A stretch of DNA of 54,126 nt from an uncultured beta proteobacterium (GTDB lineage: Bacteria > Pseudomonadota > Gammaproteobacteria > Burkholderiales > Burkholderiaceae_C): contig CAIKMZ010000158.1 of NCBI GenBank assembly GCA_903828665.1, positions 1 to 54,126 of the forward strand, written 5' to 3'. The notes beneath the pieces were generated by a model that saw only the letters and a program-made list of their open reading frames with translations, made no database searches and was not told where the DNA came from. Shown here in pieces: positions 1 through 7,689 of the stretch (positions are counted from its first letter, which is position 1; the number at the start of each line of letters is the position of its first letter). The position numbers and the translations under genes are program-made.

Positions 1-145
1 CAAGGAAATGGTGATGCCGGGTGACAACGTGTCGATCACGGTCAAGCTGATCAACCCGATCGCGATGGAAGAAGGTCTGCGTTTCGCCATCCGTGAAGGT
101 GGCAAGACGGTGGGCGCCGGCGTGGTTGCAAAGATCATCGCTTAA
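1..145 (+). CDS. tuf: Elongation factor Tu, C-terminal end (partial)
   Basis: Reading from base 2, the frame encodes the last 47 residues of EF-Tu, including the domain III signature [20 protein letters not shown] and the terminal GVVAKIIA before a TAA stop. EF-Tu delivers aminoacyl-tRNA to the ribosome as a GTP complex. The gene is cut by the left edge, so the GTPase domain is not visible. rpsJ follows after 12 bases, so tuf and rpsJ are probably co-transcribed as the end of a str-type operon. Confidence 0.97.
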   Translation, partial: KEMVMPGDNVSITVKLINPIAMEEGLRFAIREGGKTVGAGVVAKIIA

Positions 146-157
146 GGAACTACTACC

Positions 158-472
158 ATGGCAACCAAACAAAAAATCCGTATCCGCCTGAAGGCGTTTG
201 ACTACAAGCTGATCGACCAGTCGGCGGCCGAGATCGTCGATACCGCCAAACGGACCGGCGCCATTGTCAAGGGCCCGGTGCCCCTGCCGACCCGCATGAA
301 ACGCTTCGACATTCTGCGTTCGCCGCACGTCAACAAGACCAGTCGCGACCAGTTTGAAATCCGCACGCACCAGCGCCTGATGGACATTGTCGACCCGACT
401 GACAAGACGGTTGACGCGTTGATGAAGCTTGACCTGCCGGCCGGCGTGGACGTCGAGATCAAGCTGCAGTAG
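158..472 (+). CDS. rpsJ: 30S ribosomal protein S10
   Basis: The 104-residue product has the S10 hallmarks [15 protein letters not shown] at the N terminus and [19 protein letters not shown] in the middle, and the usual family length. S10 binds the 3' domain of 16S rRNA in the small-subunit head and also serves as NusE in transcription antitermination. An AAGGA ribosome site lies 10 bases before the ATG. It is attached to tuf upstream and separated from rplC by a terminator and a promoter, so its expression may follow the str genes rather than the rest of the S10 cluster. Confidence 0.98.
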   Translation: MATKQKIRIRLKAFDYKLIDQSAAEIVDTAKRTGAIVKGPVPLPTRMKRFDILRSPHVNKTSRDQFEIRTHQRLMDIVDPTDKTVDALMKLDLPAGVDVEIKLQ

Positions 473-482
473 GGATTCAGTG

Positions 483-506
483 CGCCGGCGAAAGCCGGCG
501 TATTTT
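483..506 (+). terminator. Intrinsic terminator after rpsJ
   Basis: A 7-bp GC-rich perfect stem (CGCCGGC / GCCGGCG) with a GAAA tetraloop is followed by TATTTT. It starts 10 bases after the rpsJ stop and fits a Rho-independent terminator that closes the tuf-rpsJ transcript, fully or in part. Confidence 0.75.
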
Positions 507-528
507 GAAAGCACGGTATTGCCCGAGC

Positions 529-557
529 TTGCCTGCCAAGGCGGTTCGGGATATACT
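529..557 (+). promoter_or_regulatory. Sigma-70 promoter for the rplC operon
   Basis: A -35 box TTGCCT (529-534) and a -10 box TATACT (552-557) are separated by exactly 17 bases. The promoter lies between the terminator after rpsJ and rplC. Start of transcription would be near 562-565, which leaves a leader of about 105 bases. Promoter call is from sequence only. Confidence 0.7.
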
Positions 558-568
558 GTAAGGCTCAG

Positions 569-600
569 CCGGATATCCAATGGATATTCGGCCGGGTTTT
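569..600 (+). promoter_or_regulatory. Leader hairpin upstream of rplC
   Basis: The leader forms a 10-bp stem (CCGGATATCC / GGATATTCGG, one G-U pair) with a 3-base loop, followed by CCGGGTTTT. It begins only a few bases after the predicted transcription start. It could be an attenuator, a 5'-end stabiliser, or a binding site for a ribosomal protein such as L4, which regulates the S10 operon in E. coli. Which of these applies cannot be decided from the sequence. Confidence 0.5.
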
Positions 601-670
601 ATTAACAGTCTCTCACGCAAAAACGCTGTAGCCAATTGAAGTTGCAGCGGTGAGAGTTACGGAGAAAATA

Positions 671-1357
671 ATGAGTCTGAACAACTCCCTAGGGTTGTTG
701 GGCCGCAAGGTTGGCATGATGCGCCTGTTCACCGACGATGGGGATGCAATCCCTGTGACGGTGGTGGATGTGTCGAACAACCGAGTCACCCAAGTCAAAA
801 CCCAAGAGAACGACGGCTACGTTGCCTTGCAACTGACGTTCGGTGCGCGCAAAGCTTCGCGCGTGACCAAGCCCGCCGCCGGCCACCTTGCCAAGGCAGG
901 TGTTGAAGCCGGTGAAATCATCCAGGAATTCCGCTTGACCCCCGATGTGGCAGCCCAATACAAGGCCGGTGCGACCGTGCCTGTGACGGCTGTTTTCGCT
1001 GTGGGTCAAAAGGTGGACGTGCAGGGCACGACCATCGGCAAGGGATTCGCTGGCACGATCAAGCGCCACCATATGAGTTCGCAGCGGGCGTCGCACGGCA
1101 ACAGCCGTTCGCACAATGTCCCGGGCTCGATTGGCATGGCGCAGGATCCCGGTCGTGTGTTTCCTGGCAAACGCATGACGGGCCACCTGGGTGACGACAC
1201 CGTCACCACGCAGAATCTCGATGTCATTCGCATCGATGAAGCGCGTCAGCTTTTGATGATCAAAGGCGCTGTCCCTGGCTCCGCCGGCGGTTTTGTGACC
1301 GTCCGTCCCGCCGTCAAGGTCAAGGCCAAGAACAATGATGTGAAAGGAGCGAACTGA
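671..1357 (+). CDS. rplC: 50S ribosomal protein L3
   Basis: The 228-residue product starts [20 protein letters not shown] and contains the conserved [12 protein letters not shown] and [15 protein letters not shown] stretches of L3, which binds 23S rRNA near the peptidyl-transferase centre. The ATG at 671 is chosen because GGAG lies 7 bases upstream and because L3 proteins start here; an upstream in-frame ATG at 650 would add an atypical MRVTEKI extension. It is the first gene of this transcript, and its stop overlaps the rplD start by one base (TGATG). Confidence 0.97.
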   Translation: MSLNNSLGLLGRKVGMMRLFTDDGDAIPVTVVDVSNNRVTQVKTQENDGYVALQLTFGARKASRVTKPAAGHLAKAGVEAGEIIQEFRLTPDVAAQYKAGATVPVTAVFAVGQKVDVQGTTIGKGFAGTIKRHHMSSQRASHGNSRSHNVPGSIGMAQDPGRVFPGKRMTGHLGDDTVTTQNLDVIRIDEARQLLMIKGAVPGSAGGFVTVRPAVKVKAKNNDVKGAN

Positions 1358-1977
1358 TGCAGCTCGAACTCCTCAATGACCAAGGTCAGGCCACTTCGAA
1401 ATTTGAAGTGCCTGAAACCGTATTCGGTCGTGCTTACAACGAAGATCTGGTGCACCAGGTTGTCGTGGCTTTCCAGGCCAATGCCCGTCAAGGCACGCGC
1501 GCCCAGAAAGACCGTGAACAGGTCAAGCACTCAACCAAGAAACCGTTCAAGCAAAAGGGCACCGGTCGTGCCCGCGCGGGTATGACGTCTTCGCCGCTGT
1601 GGCGCGGCGGCGGTCGGATTTTCCCGAATATGCCTGATGAGAATTTTGCCCAGAAGATCAACAAGAAGATGTACCGCGCCGGCATGGCCTCCATCTTCTC
1701 CCAGTTGGCCCGCGAAGGTCGCCTGGCCGTGGTTGATTCCCTGACGGTTGATTCTCCCAAGACGAAGCCGCTGGCTGCCAAGTTCAAGGCCATGAATCTC
1801 GATTCCGTGCTGGTGATCGCTGATGAGGTTGACGAAAACCTGTACCTGGCTTCCCGCAACCTGGTTAATGTGCTGGTGGTTGAGCCGCGTTACGCGGATC
1901 CATTGTCCCTGGTTCATTACCGCAAAGTGCTGGTCACCAAGGCTGCCATGGACAAACTCAAGGAGATGTTCGCATGA
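1357..1977 (+). CDS. rplD: 50S ribosomal protein L4
   Basis: The 206-residue protein has the L4 extended-loop signature [15 protein letters not shown] and [13 protein letters not shown], which lines the exit tunnel. L4 is the autogenous regulator of the S10 operon in E. coli; whether it acts on the hairpin leader found here is unknown. It overlaps rplC by one base and rplW by four bases, so translation of the three genes is probably coupled. Confidence 0.97.
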   Translation: MQLELLNDQGQATSKFEVPETVFGRAYNEDLVHQVVVAFQANARQGTRAQKDREQVKHSTKKPFKQKGTGRARAGMTSSPLWRGGGRIFPNMPDENFAQKINKKMYRAGMASIFSQLAREGRLAVVDSLTVDSPKTKPLAAKFKAMNLDSVLVIADEVDENLYLASRNLVNVLVVEPRYADPLSLVHYRKVLVTKAAMDKLKEMFA

Positions 1978-2300
1978 GCCACGGTCCGAATACCACGAAA
2001 TTCGAAGAAGGTCGCCTGATGCAGGTGCTCGTCGCTCCGATCGTGTCTGAAAAGGCAACGATGATCGGTGAAAAGAGCAATGCCGTGACCTTCAAGGTGC
2101 TGCAGGACGCGACCAAATATGAAATCAAAGCCGCTGTGGAGTTGATGTTCAAGGTTGAGGTCAAGGGCGTGTCTGTGGTCAACACAAAGGGCAAAACCAA
2201 GCGTTTTGGCAAATCCGTCGGTCGTCGCGATAACGTTCGCAAGGCCTACGTGACGCTGAAGCCGGGCCAAGAGCTGAACCTTGGCGGGGAGGGCGCGTAA
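1974..2300 (+). CDS. rplW: 50S ribosomal protein L23
   Basis: The 108-residue product contains the L23 core [13 protein letters not shown] and [17 protein letters not shown]23 sits at the tunnel exit and docks trigger factor and SRP. The start overlaps the end of rplD in an ATGA arrangement. A later start at 2019 ([12 protein letters not shown]) is possible, but the upstream residues KFEEGRLM resemble betaproteobacterial homologues, so the longer form is kept. Confidence 0.95.
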   Translation: MSHGPNTTKFEEGRLMQVLVAPIVSEKATMIGEKSNAVTFKVLQDATKYEIKAAVELMFKVEVKGVSVVNTKGKTKRFGKSVGRRDNVRKAYVTLKPGQELNLGGEGA

Positions 2301-2302
2301 TC

Positions 2303-3127
2303 ATGGCTGTTATCAAAATGAAACCAACTTCGCCAGGCCGTCGTGGCGTGGTGAAGATCTCGCGTGATCACCTGTACAAGGGTGAGCCTTTTGCGCCGCT
2401 GCTGGAACCCCAGTTCCAACATGCAGGCCGCAATAACAACGGGCACATCACGACGCGTCACAAGGGTGGCGGTCACAAGCACCACTACCGTGTTGTCGAT
2501 TTCCTGCGCAACAAGGACGGCATTCCGGCAAAGGTCGAGCGCATTGAGTACGATCCCAATCGTTCCGCCCACATTGCCCTGGTCTGCTATGCCGACGGCG
2601 AGCGCCGCTACATCATTGCCCCGCGTGGGCTTGAGGTCGGTGCAACCATCATGAGCGGTGCGGAAGCCCCGATTCGTGTCGGCAATACCCTGCCGATCCG
2701 CAATATTCCGGTCGGTTCGATCGTGCATTGTGTTGAACTGCAGATCGGCCGTGGCGCGCAAACCGTGCGTTCGGCTGGTGCTTCGGCAACCCTGCTGGCA
2801 CGCGAGGGCACTTACGCCCAGGTTCGCATGCGTTCGGGTGAAGTCCGCAAGATCCACATTGAGTGCCGCGCCACGCTGGGCCAGGTCGCCAACGAAGAGC
2901 ACAGCCTGCGTCGACTCGGCAAGGCCGGCGTCAAGCGCTGGATGGGCATTCGCCCGACGGTTCGCGGCGTTGTCATGAACCCGGTCGATCACCCCCACGG
3001 CGGTGGTGAAGGCAAGACCGGTGAAGGTCGCCACCCAGTCGATCCTTGGGGTAATCTGACCAAGGGTTACCGTACCCGTAACAACAAGCGCACGCAGGTC
3101 ATGATCGTGTCGCGTCGCAAGAAGTAA
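2303..3127 (+). CDS. rplB: 50S ribosomal protein L2
   Basis: The 274-residue protein matches L2 along its length: [14 protein letters not shown] at the start, [14 protein letters not shown], and the C-terminal [20 protein letters not shown] motif with the conserved histidine region needed for peptidyl-transferase activity. A GGGGAGGGCG ribosome site precedes the ATG. It sits two bases after the rplW stop. Confidence 0.98.
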   Translation: MAVIKMKPTSPGRRGVVKISRDHLYKGEPFAPLLEPQFQHAGRNNNGHITTRHKGGGHKHHYRVVDFLRNKDGIPAKVERIEYDPNRSAHIALVCYADGERRYIIAPRGLEVGATIMSGAEAPIRVGNTLPIRNIPVGSIVHCVELQIGRGAQTVRSAGASATLLAREGTYAQVRMRSGEVRKIHIECRATLGQVANEEHSLRRLGKAGVKRWMGIRPTVRGVVMNPVDHPHGGGEGKTGEGRHPVDPWGNLTKGYRTRNNKRTQVMIVSRRKK

Positions 3128-3139
3128 GGGGAAGGTTAA

Positions 3140-3418
3140 ATGACTCGCTCACTCAAAAAAGGTCCCTTTGTGGACCACCACCTGGTAGCCAAGACTGAAA
3201 AGGCTGTTGCTACCAAGGACAAGAAGCCGATTAAGACATGGTCGCGTCGTTCCATGGTCTTGCCCGATTTCATCGGCTTGACCATTGCTGTGCACAACGG
3301 CAAGCAACACGTGCCGGTCTATATCACCGATCAAATGGTTGGCCACAAGCTCGGTGAGTTCGCGCTCACGCGGACTTTCAAGGGTCACCCGGCGGACAAA
3401 AAAGTCCAAAAGAAATAA
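3140..3418 (+). CDS. rpsS: 30S ribosomal protein S19
   Basis: The 92-residue product begins [15 protein letters not shown] and contains [19 protein letters not shown] and [16 protein letters not shown], all diagnostic of S19, which contacts the 16S head and the A-site tRNA region together with S13. It lies 12 bases after rplB and 10 bases before rplV. Confidence 0.98.
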   Translation: MTRSLKKGPFVDHHLVAKTEKAVATKDKKPIKTWSRRSMVLPDFIGLTIAVHNGKQHVPVYITDQMVGHKLGEFALTRTFKGHPADKKVQKK

Positions 3419-3428
3419 GGAGGTGACC

Positions 3429-3758
3429 ATGGAAACTCGTGCAACCCTTCGTGGCGTTCGTTTATCGGTCGACAAAGGCCGTTTGGTCGCGGACCTGATC
3501 CGCGGCAAGAAGGTGGACCAAGCCCTGAACATCCTGCAATTCACGCAGAAAAAAGCTGCCGTGATCATCAAGAAGGTTCTGGAGTCCGCTATTGCCAATG
3601 CTGAGCACAATGACGGTGCCGACATCGACGAATTGAAGGTGAAAACCATCTACGTCGAGCAAGGTGCATCGCTGCGCCGCTTCACGGCCCGCGCCAAAGG
3701 TCGCGGAAACCAAATCAGAAAACCCACGTGCCATGTGTACGTGACGGTTGGTAACTGA
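3429..3758 (+). CDS. rplV: 50S ribosomal protein L22
   Basis: The 109-residue protein starts [27 protein letters not shown] (quoted in part) and carries the C-terminal beta-hairpin region [20 protein letters not shown] that lines the exit tunnel. The ATG at 3429 is preceded by AAGGAGGTGACC, a near-perfect ribosome site. The frame stays open upstream to 3285, but that extension only overlaps rpsS and is not L22-like. Confidence 0.97.
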   Translation: METRATLRGVRLSVDKGRLVADLIRGKKVDQALNILQFTQKKAAVIIKKVLESAIANAEHNDGADIDELKVKTIYVEQGASLRRFTARAKGRGNQIRKPTCHVYVTVGN

Positions 3759-3774
3759 AAGAGGCCAGGAAGAT

Positions 3775-4662
3775 ATGGGACAAAAAATCCACCCAACCGG
3801 CTTTCGCCTGTCGGTCAGCCGTAACTGGTCATCGCGCTGGTACGCCAACGATCGTGATTTCGCAGGCATGCTGGCTGAGGACATCAAGGTGCGCGAGTAC
3901 CTGAAGGCCAAGCTGAAGAATGCATCCGTGTCGCGCGTTCTGATCGAGCGCCCCGCCAAGAATGCCCGCATCACGATCTTCTCGGCACGTCCGGGCGTCG
4001 TGATCGGCAAAAAGGGCGAGGACATCGAAAACCTCAAGCGCGAACTGTCGCGCCAACTCGGCGTGCCGGTTGCAGTGAACATCGAAGAAGTGCGCAAGCC
4101 TGAAATTGATGCAAAGCTGATTGCCGACAGCATCACGCAGCAGCTCGAAAAGCGCATCATGTTCCGTCGGGCCATGAAGCGCGCAATGCAGAACGCCATG
4201 CGTCTGGGTGCCCTGGGCATCAAGATTATGTCCTCGGGTCGCTTGAACGGCATTGAAATTGCCCGTTGCGAGTGGTACCGCGAAGGTCGCGTGCCGCTTC
4301 ACACACTGCGCGCGGACATCGACTACGGCACCTCGGAAGCCAAGACAACCTACGGCATCATCGGTGTCAAGGTCTGGGTCTATAAGGGTGATACGCTGGG
4401 TCGCAACGATCTGCCGGCCGTGGTTGAACCGCGTGCTGACGAAGAACGCCGCCCACGTGGACCGCGTCGTGATGCACGCCCCGGCTCGGATCGTCCTGCA
4501 CCTCGCGGTGTACGTCGTCCGCCGTTGGCTGGCAATACCGCACCTGCCGATGGCAGCGACAAACCTGCTGAGGCCACTGGTGCCGATGCAAACAAACCCG
4601 CCGTTAAGCGCGTCCGCAAGGTAGCCGCGCCAGCTGCAGCAGCTGACGGCAAAGGAGAATAA
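3775..4662 (+). CDS. rpsC: 30S ribosomal protein S3 with a long C-terminal tail
   Basis: The product starts [14 protein letters not shown] and has the type-2 KH domain with [15 protein letters not shown] and the conserved [20 protein letters not shown]. The start at 3775 has AGGAAG just upstream; an earlier ATG at 3748 overlaps rplV. The core ends near residue 212 ([12 protein letters not shown]), as in E. coli. It is followed by about 80 extra residues rich in Arg, Pro, Ala and Lys, giving 295 residues against 233 in E. coli. S3 forms part of the mRNA entry channel and its helicase activity. Confidence 0.97.
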   Translation: MGQKIHPTGFRLSVSRNWSSRWYANDRDFAGMLAEDIKVREYLKAKLKNASVSRVLIERPAKNARITIFSARPGVVIGKKGEDIENLKRELSRQLGVPVAVNIEEVRKPEIDAKLIADSITQQLEKRIMFRRAMKRAMQNAMRLGALGIKIMSSGRLNGIEIARCEWYREGRVPLHTLRADIDYGTSEAKTTYGIIGVKVWVYKGDTLGRNDLPAVVEPRADEERRPRGPRRDARPGSDRPAPRGVRRPPLAGNTAPADGSDKPAEATGADANKPAVKRVRKVAAPAAAADGKGE

Positions 4663-4664
4663 AT

Positions 4665-5081
4665 ATGTTGCAACCCGCTCGTCGCAAATACCGCAAAGAG
4701 CAAAAAGGCCGTAACACCGGTGTCGCGACTCGAGGCAGCTCGGTCGCGTTTGGTGATTTCGGTCTGAAATGTGTGGACCGTGGTCGTTTGACCGCGCGTC
4801 AAATCGAAGCCGCGCGTCGTGCGATTTCCCGTCACGTCAAACGGGGTGGCCGGATCTGGATCCGTGTCTTCCCGGACAAGCCCATCTCCCAAAAGCCGGC
4901 GGAAGTCCGCATGGGTAACGGCAAGGGCAATCCCGAGTACTACGTGGCCGAGATTCAACCCGGCAAGATCGTTTTTGAAATCGTGGGTGTGCCGGAAGAA
5001 CTGGCACGTGAAGCGTTTCGTCTGGCAGCCGCGAAGCTGCCCTTGCGCACCACTTTTGTGGCACGCATGATCGGCCAGTAA
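4665..5081 (+). CDS. rplP: 50S ribosomal protein L16
   Basis: The 138-residue product opens [17 protein letters not shown] and contains [21 protein letters not shown] and [19 protein letters not shown], the conserved L16 core that organises the A-site tRNA elbow region. AAAGGAGAATAA gives a strong ribosome site overlapping the end of rpsC. Confidence 0.98.
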   Translation: MLQPARRKYRKEQKGRNTGVATRGSSVAFGDFGLKCVDRGRLTARQIEAARRAISRHVKRGGRIWIRVFPDKPISQKPAEVRMGNGKGNPEYYVAEIQPGKIVFEIVGVPEELAREAFRLAAAKLPLRTTFVARMIGQ

Positions 5082-5096
5082 TCAGGAGAGAATGAT

Positions 5097-5303
5097 ATGA
5101 AAACTACTGAACTGCGCCAAAAAGACGTTGCTGGTTTGCAAGTGGAAGTCAAAGAGCTGCAAAAAGCCCACTTTGGCCTGCGCATGCAAAAAGCCACGCA
5201 ACAACTCAACAACACCGCTACGCTGCGCTCCACGCGCCGCGATATTGCTCGCGCCAAGACCATTCTTGTCGAGAAGCAACGCGCTGATAAATCCGCCAAA
5301 TAA
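5097..5303 (+). CDS. rpmC: 50S ribosomal protein L29
   Basis: A small 68-residue helical protein with the L29 pattern: [10 protein letters not shown] at the start, [20 protein letters not shown] and [10 protein letters not shown] in the second helix. It sits at the tunnel exit next to L23. AGGAGAGAATGAT precedes the ATG. The spacing to rplP is 15 bases and to rpsQ 10 bases. Confidence 0.95.
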   Translation: MKTTELRQKDVAGLQVEVKELQKAHFGLRMQKATQQLNNTATLRSTRRDIARAKTILVEKQRADKSAK

Positions 5304-5313
5304 GGAGCTATAA

Positions 5314-5583
5314 ATGACGGAAGCTAAAAAATCCCTCAAGCGTACTCTGACTGGCAAGGTCGTCAGCGACAAGCGTGCCAAGACGGTCACGGTGCTGATC
5401 GAGCGCCGTGTCAAGCACGAGCTCTACGGCAAGATCGTCGGCAAGTCGAGCAAGTACCACGCCCATGATGAAAATGGCGAGTACAAGCTCGGTGACATCA
5501 TCGAGATCACCGAAAGCCGGCCGATTTCGAAAACCAAGAACTGGGTCGCTACCCGCTTGGTGCAAAAGGCGGCGGCCGTATAG
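5314..5583 (+). CDS. rpsQ: 30S ribosomal protein S17
   Basis: The 89-residue protein contains [40 protein letters not shown] and [15 protein letters not shown], the typical S17 OB-fold. It binds 16S helix 11. TAAGGAGCTATAA gives the ribosome site. It is the last gene of this run: a strong terminator follows instead of rplN. Confidence 0.97.
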   Translation: MTEAKKSLKRTLTGKVVSDKRAKTVTVLIERRVKHELYGKIVGKSSKYHAHDENGEYKLGDIIEITESRPISKTKNWVATRLVQKAAAV

Positions 5584-5617
5584 GCCTTTGCAGTCTGCGG
5601 ACTGCGTACGTATCAGA

Positions 5618-5645
5618 AACGGCTCACAATGTGAGCCGTTTTTAT
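5618..5645 (+). terminator. Intrinsic terminator of the rplC-rpsQ operon
   Basis: A perfect 10-bp stem (AACGGCTCAC / GTGAGCCGTT) with an AAT loop runs into TTTATT. It begins 34 bases after the rpsQ stop and is the clearest Rho-independent terminator in the window. Confidence 0.9.
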
Positions 5646-5714
5646 TGGTTCATTCAACAGGACAATTTCCGAGCTTGATGCGCGGGTACCAGTCCAACCT
5701 TTCAGGAGCAACAG

Positions 5715-6221
5715 ATGATTAAAGTAGGCGATCAGATTCCGGCGGCCACGTTGATGGAGTATTCGGAAGTTGAGGGTGGCGGTTGTAGCCTCGGCCCCAA
5801 TCCGGTCGATGTGCGCAAGGCCAGCGTCGGCAAGACCATTGCCCTGTTTGCGCTGCCAGGGGCCTTCACGCCGACCTGCTCGGCCAAGCATGTTCCCGGC
5901 TATGTCGAGAAGTTTGCCGATCTCAAGGCCGCCGGTGTCGATGAGATCTGGTGCGTCAGTGTCAACGATGCCTTCGTCATGGGCGCCTGGGCGCGCGATC
6001 AGAAGACGGCGGGCAAGGTGCGCATGCTGGCCGATGGTGATGCGGTTTTCACCAAGGCCACCGGCCTGACGCTGGACTTGACCGGCAAGGGCATGGGCCT
6101 GCGCAGCAATCGCTATTCGATGCTGATCAAGGATGGCAAGGTGGCATCGCTGAACATCGAGGCACCGGGAAAATTTGAAGCCAGCGACGCGGCAACCATG
6201 CTCGCGCAAGCCAAAGCCTGA
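5715..6221 (+). CDS. Peroxiredoxin, Prx5/glutaredoxin-linked type
   Basis: The 168-residue product has the peroxiredoxin active site PGAFTPTCSAKHVPGY, with the peroxidatic Cys in the TPTC context, and the later GLRSNRYSMLIKDGKV segment common to the Prx5 subfamily. Such enzymes reduce H2O2 and alkyl peroxides in the cytoplasm using thioredoxin or glutathione/glutaredoxin. No glutaredoxin domain is fused here. AGGAGCAACAG precedes the ATG. It stands alone, between the ribosomal terminator and a convergent GNAT gene. Confidence 0.93.
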   Translation: MIKVGDQIPAATLMEYSEVEGGGCSLGPNPVDVRKASVGKTIALFALPGAFTPTCSAKHVPGYVEKFADLKAAGVDEIWCVSVNDAFVMGAWARDQKTAGKVRMLADGDAVFTKATGLTLDLTGKGMGLRSNRYSMLIKDGKVASLNIEAPGKFEASDAATMLAQAKA

Positions 6222-6233
6222 GCCCGCGGAGGA

Positions 6234-6263
6234 AGGCATCATCACCGTCGGGTGATGATGCCT
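6234..6263. terminator. Long perfect hairpin between convergent genes
   Basis: A perfect 13-bp stem (AGGCATCATCACC / GGTGATGATGCCT) with a 4-base loop lies between the ends of the peroxiredoxin and GNAT genes and touches the GNAT stop codon. There is no T-run on either side, so it is a plausible but not canonical bidirectional terminator. It might instead protect 3' ends. Confidence 0.5.
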
Positions 6264-6750
6264 AGAGCTTGACCATGAGGTAGTGCGCGCCTTCGATCGG
6301 GTTGTGGTAGTACGGTGGTATTTCCTCAAATCCGAGGTCGCGGTAGAGTGCGCGCGCCGTCTCCATTTCATCCAGCGTGTCGAGCAGGACACAAGCGTAG
6401 CCCGCGTGCCGCGCGCACTCCAGGATCGCCTCAACGAGCTGGCGGCCAATCTTGTTCTTTCTGAACTCCGGCGGCACGTAGAGCCGCTTCATCTCACAGG
6501 CGTTGGGGTAATCGACGGTATCGAGCGGCCGCAGCGCGCAGCAGCCCGCGAGCACCCCGTCAGCCATTGCCATCAGCAGAGCGCCGCGCGGCTGCGCATA
6601 TTCTCCGGGCAGCGTCGCGAGTTCGGATTCAAAGTTCTGAAAACACAAGTCAACGTGCAGACTGTCGGCGTATCGGCGAAAAAGCGCCCTCACTGCATCG
6701 AGTTCGGATGCTGTGCTGGGCGTAATCAATTGGACGGAAGGCGTGTTCAC
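6262..6750 (-). CDS. GNAT-family N-acetyltransferase
   Basis: The 162-residue product has the GNAT fold signature: EMKRLYVPPEFRKNKIGRQL, with the acetyl-CoA pyrophosphate loop in the R-x-x-K-I-G-R form, followed by DTLDEMETARALYRDLGFEE, the usual C-terminal strand and helix. The acceptor substrate cannot be predicted. The start is a GTG at 6750, and no obvious alternative lies nearby. It converges on the peroxiredoxin gene across a long hairpin. Confidence 0.85.
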   Translation of the reverse strand: MNTPSVQLITPSTASELDAVRALFRRYADSLHVDLCFQNFESELATLPGEYAQPRGALLMAMADGVLAGCCALRPLDTVDYPNACEMKRLYVPPEFRKNKIGRQLVEAILECARHAGYACVLLDTLDEMETARALYRDLGFEEIPPYYHNPIEGAHYLMVKL

Positions 6751-6902
6751 GATCGAACGGGGCTCGGGACAAAGACCCAGTTTATCGGCATTTCCAGCGA
6801 GTCCTGTCGGGCGCCGGACCCTTCACGTCAAAAGGGTGGCGTGAGGCAGTCGGAGAGGGCGACTGCATCGTCTGCTGCTGCGGCCGTCGTGATGGCGACG
6901 CC

Positions 6903-7355
6903 TTAGTTGCCTGGTGTAAGCTGGGCCCTGATTTCACCGCCCGGGTAGGCCTTGGTGTGCAGGTTCACATACCATTTGCCGTCCAGCAGATCCTTCATCT
7001 GCTCCGGCGTCAGTGTGGCTTCACCGGTGATGGGGCTTTCGACGCTGCCCTTGAATCCCAATGCAACGCCGGCATTTTGTCCAGGTGCTGCCGGGCCGTG
7101 GAAGTGTCCCGCACCAGCGGGGCCGCTCAGACCGGAATAGACAACTTTCCATTTCAATTCTGCGCTGGCCTTGTTCAGGCTGGCTTCAACGGTACCGGTT
7201 CCGGCACTGTTGTTGGGAGGCGTTTCGCTTGCGCCGGCGAGTTGTCCTGTGAAGGCAACGAGGTCAGCGGCTTGCGCCACGCTCGCACCGCCGGCCAGGG
7301 CAAGAATCACGACGGCCAGAAACTTCATGGTCAAGGCATTCCGACGAGTGAGCAT
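6903..7355 (-). CDS. Secreted CHRD-domain protein
   Basis: The 150-residue protein begins MLTRRNALTMKFLAVVILAL with a Sec signal peptide, probably cleaved after AQAA near residue 29. The mature part is a CHRD (chordin-like) domain with FTGQLAGASETPP, GHFHGPAAPGQNAG and the terminal WYVNLHTKAYPGGEIRAQL. CHRD proteins are periplasmic or secreted; their molecular role in bacteria is unknown. The ATG at 7355 is chosen because AGGAGAACACC lies before it; the frame is open for 100 more codons upstream without a signal sequence. Confidence 0.85.
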   Translation of the reverse strand: MLTRRNALTMKFLAVVILALAGGASVAQAADLVAFTGQLAGASETPPNNSAGTGTVEASLNKASAELKWKVVYSGLSGPAGAGHFHGPAAPGQNAGVALGFKGSVESPITGEATLTPEQMKDLLDGKWYVNLHTKAYPGGEIRAQLTPGN

Positions 7356-7689
7356 GGTGTTCTCCTGATAAGTCAAATTGGCGGCACGAAATACGACCAC
7401 CGGCTGTTGATCTTGGCAGAGTCTGCCGGCCGGCCGCCGGCCCGGCTTGATCAACCATGAAACTTGCAGGGTCACTGATTCGATCCCCAAATCGCGAAGC
7501 CGGATCAGCAGACCCGGAGTTGTCTCTTTTTTTGAGCTGCGCGAGCACAGATAATGGATGCATGCTCTGCTTTTCAATCTCCATCGCCGCTTCAGGCCTG
7601 CCGCTGCCGGTGTGTCGACGTCAAACCGCCTGCCCGCGCAGCGAGAGTCCGACATGCATGAGGGCTCCCATCCTGGAAATCAGGGTTCG
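7356..7689. other. Divergent intergenic region, 334 bp
   Basis: This gap separates the minus-strand CHRD gene from the plus-strand MFS gene, so it should hold both promoters. I see a GC-rich inverted cluster around 7425-7445 (CCGGCCGGCCGCCGG) and a T-run at 7528-7534, but no convincing -35/-10 pair and no known riboswitch. A 78-codon frame from 7457 has no family resemblance and runs into the MFS start, so it is not annotated. Confidence 0.6.
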
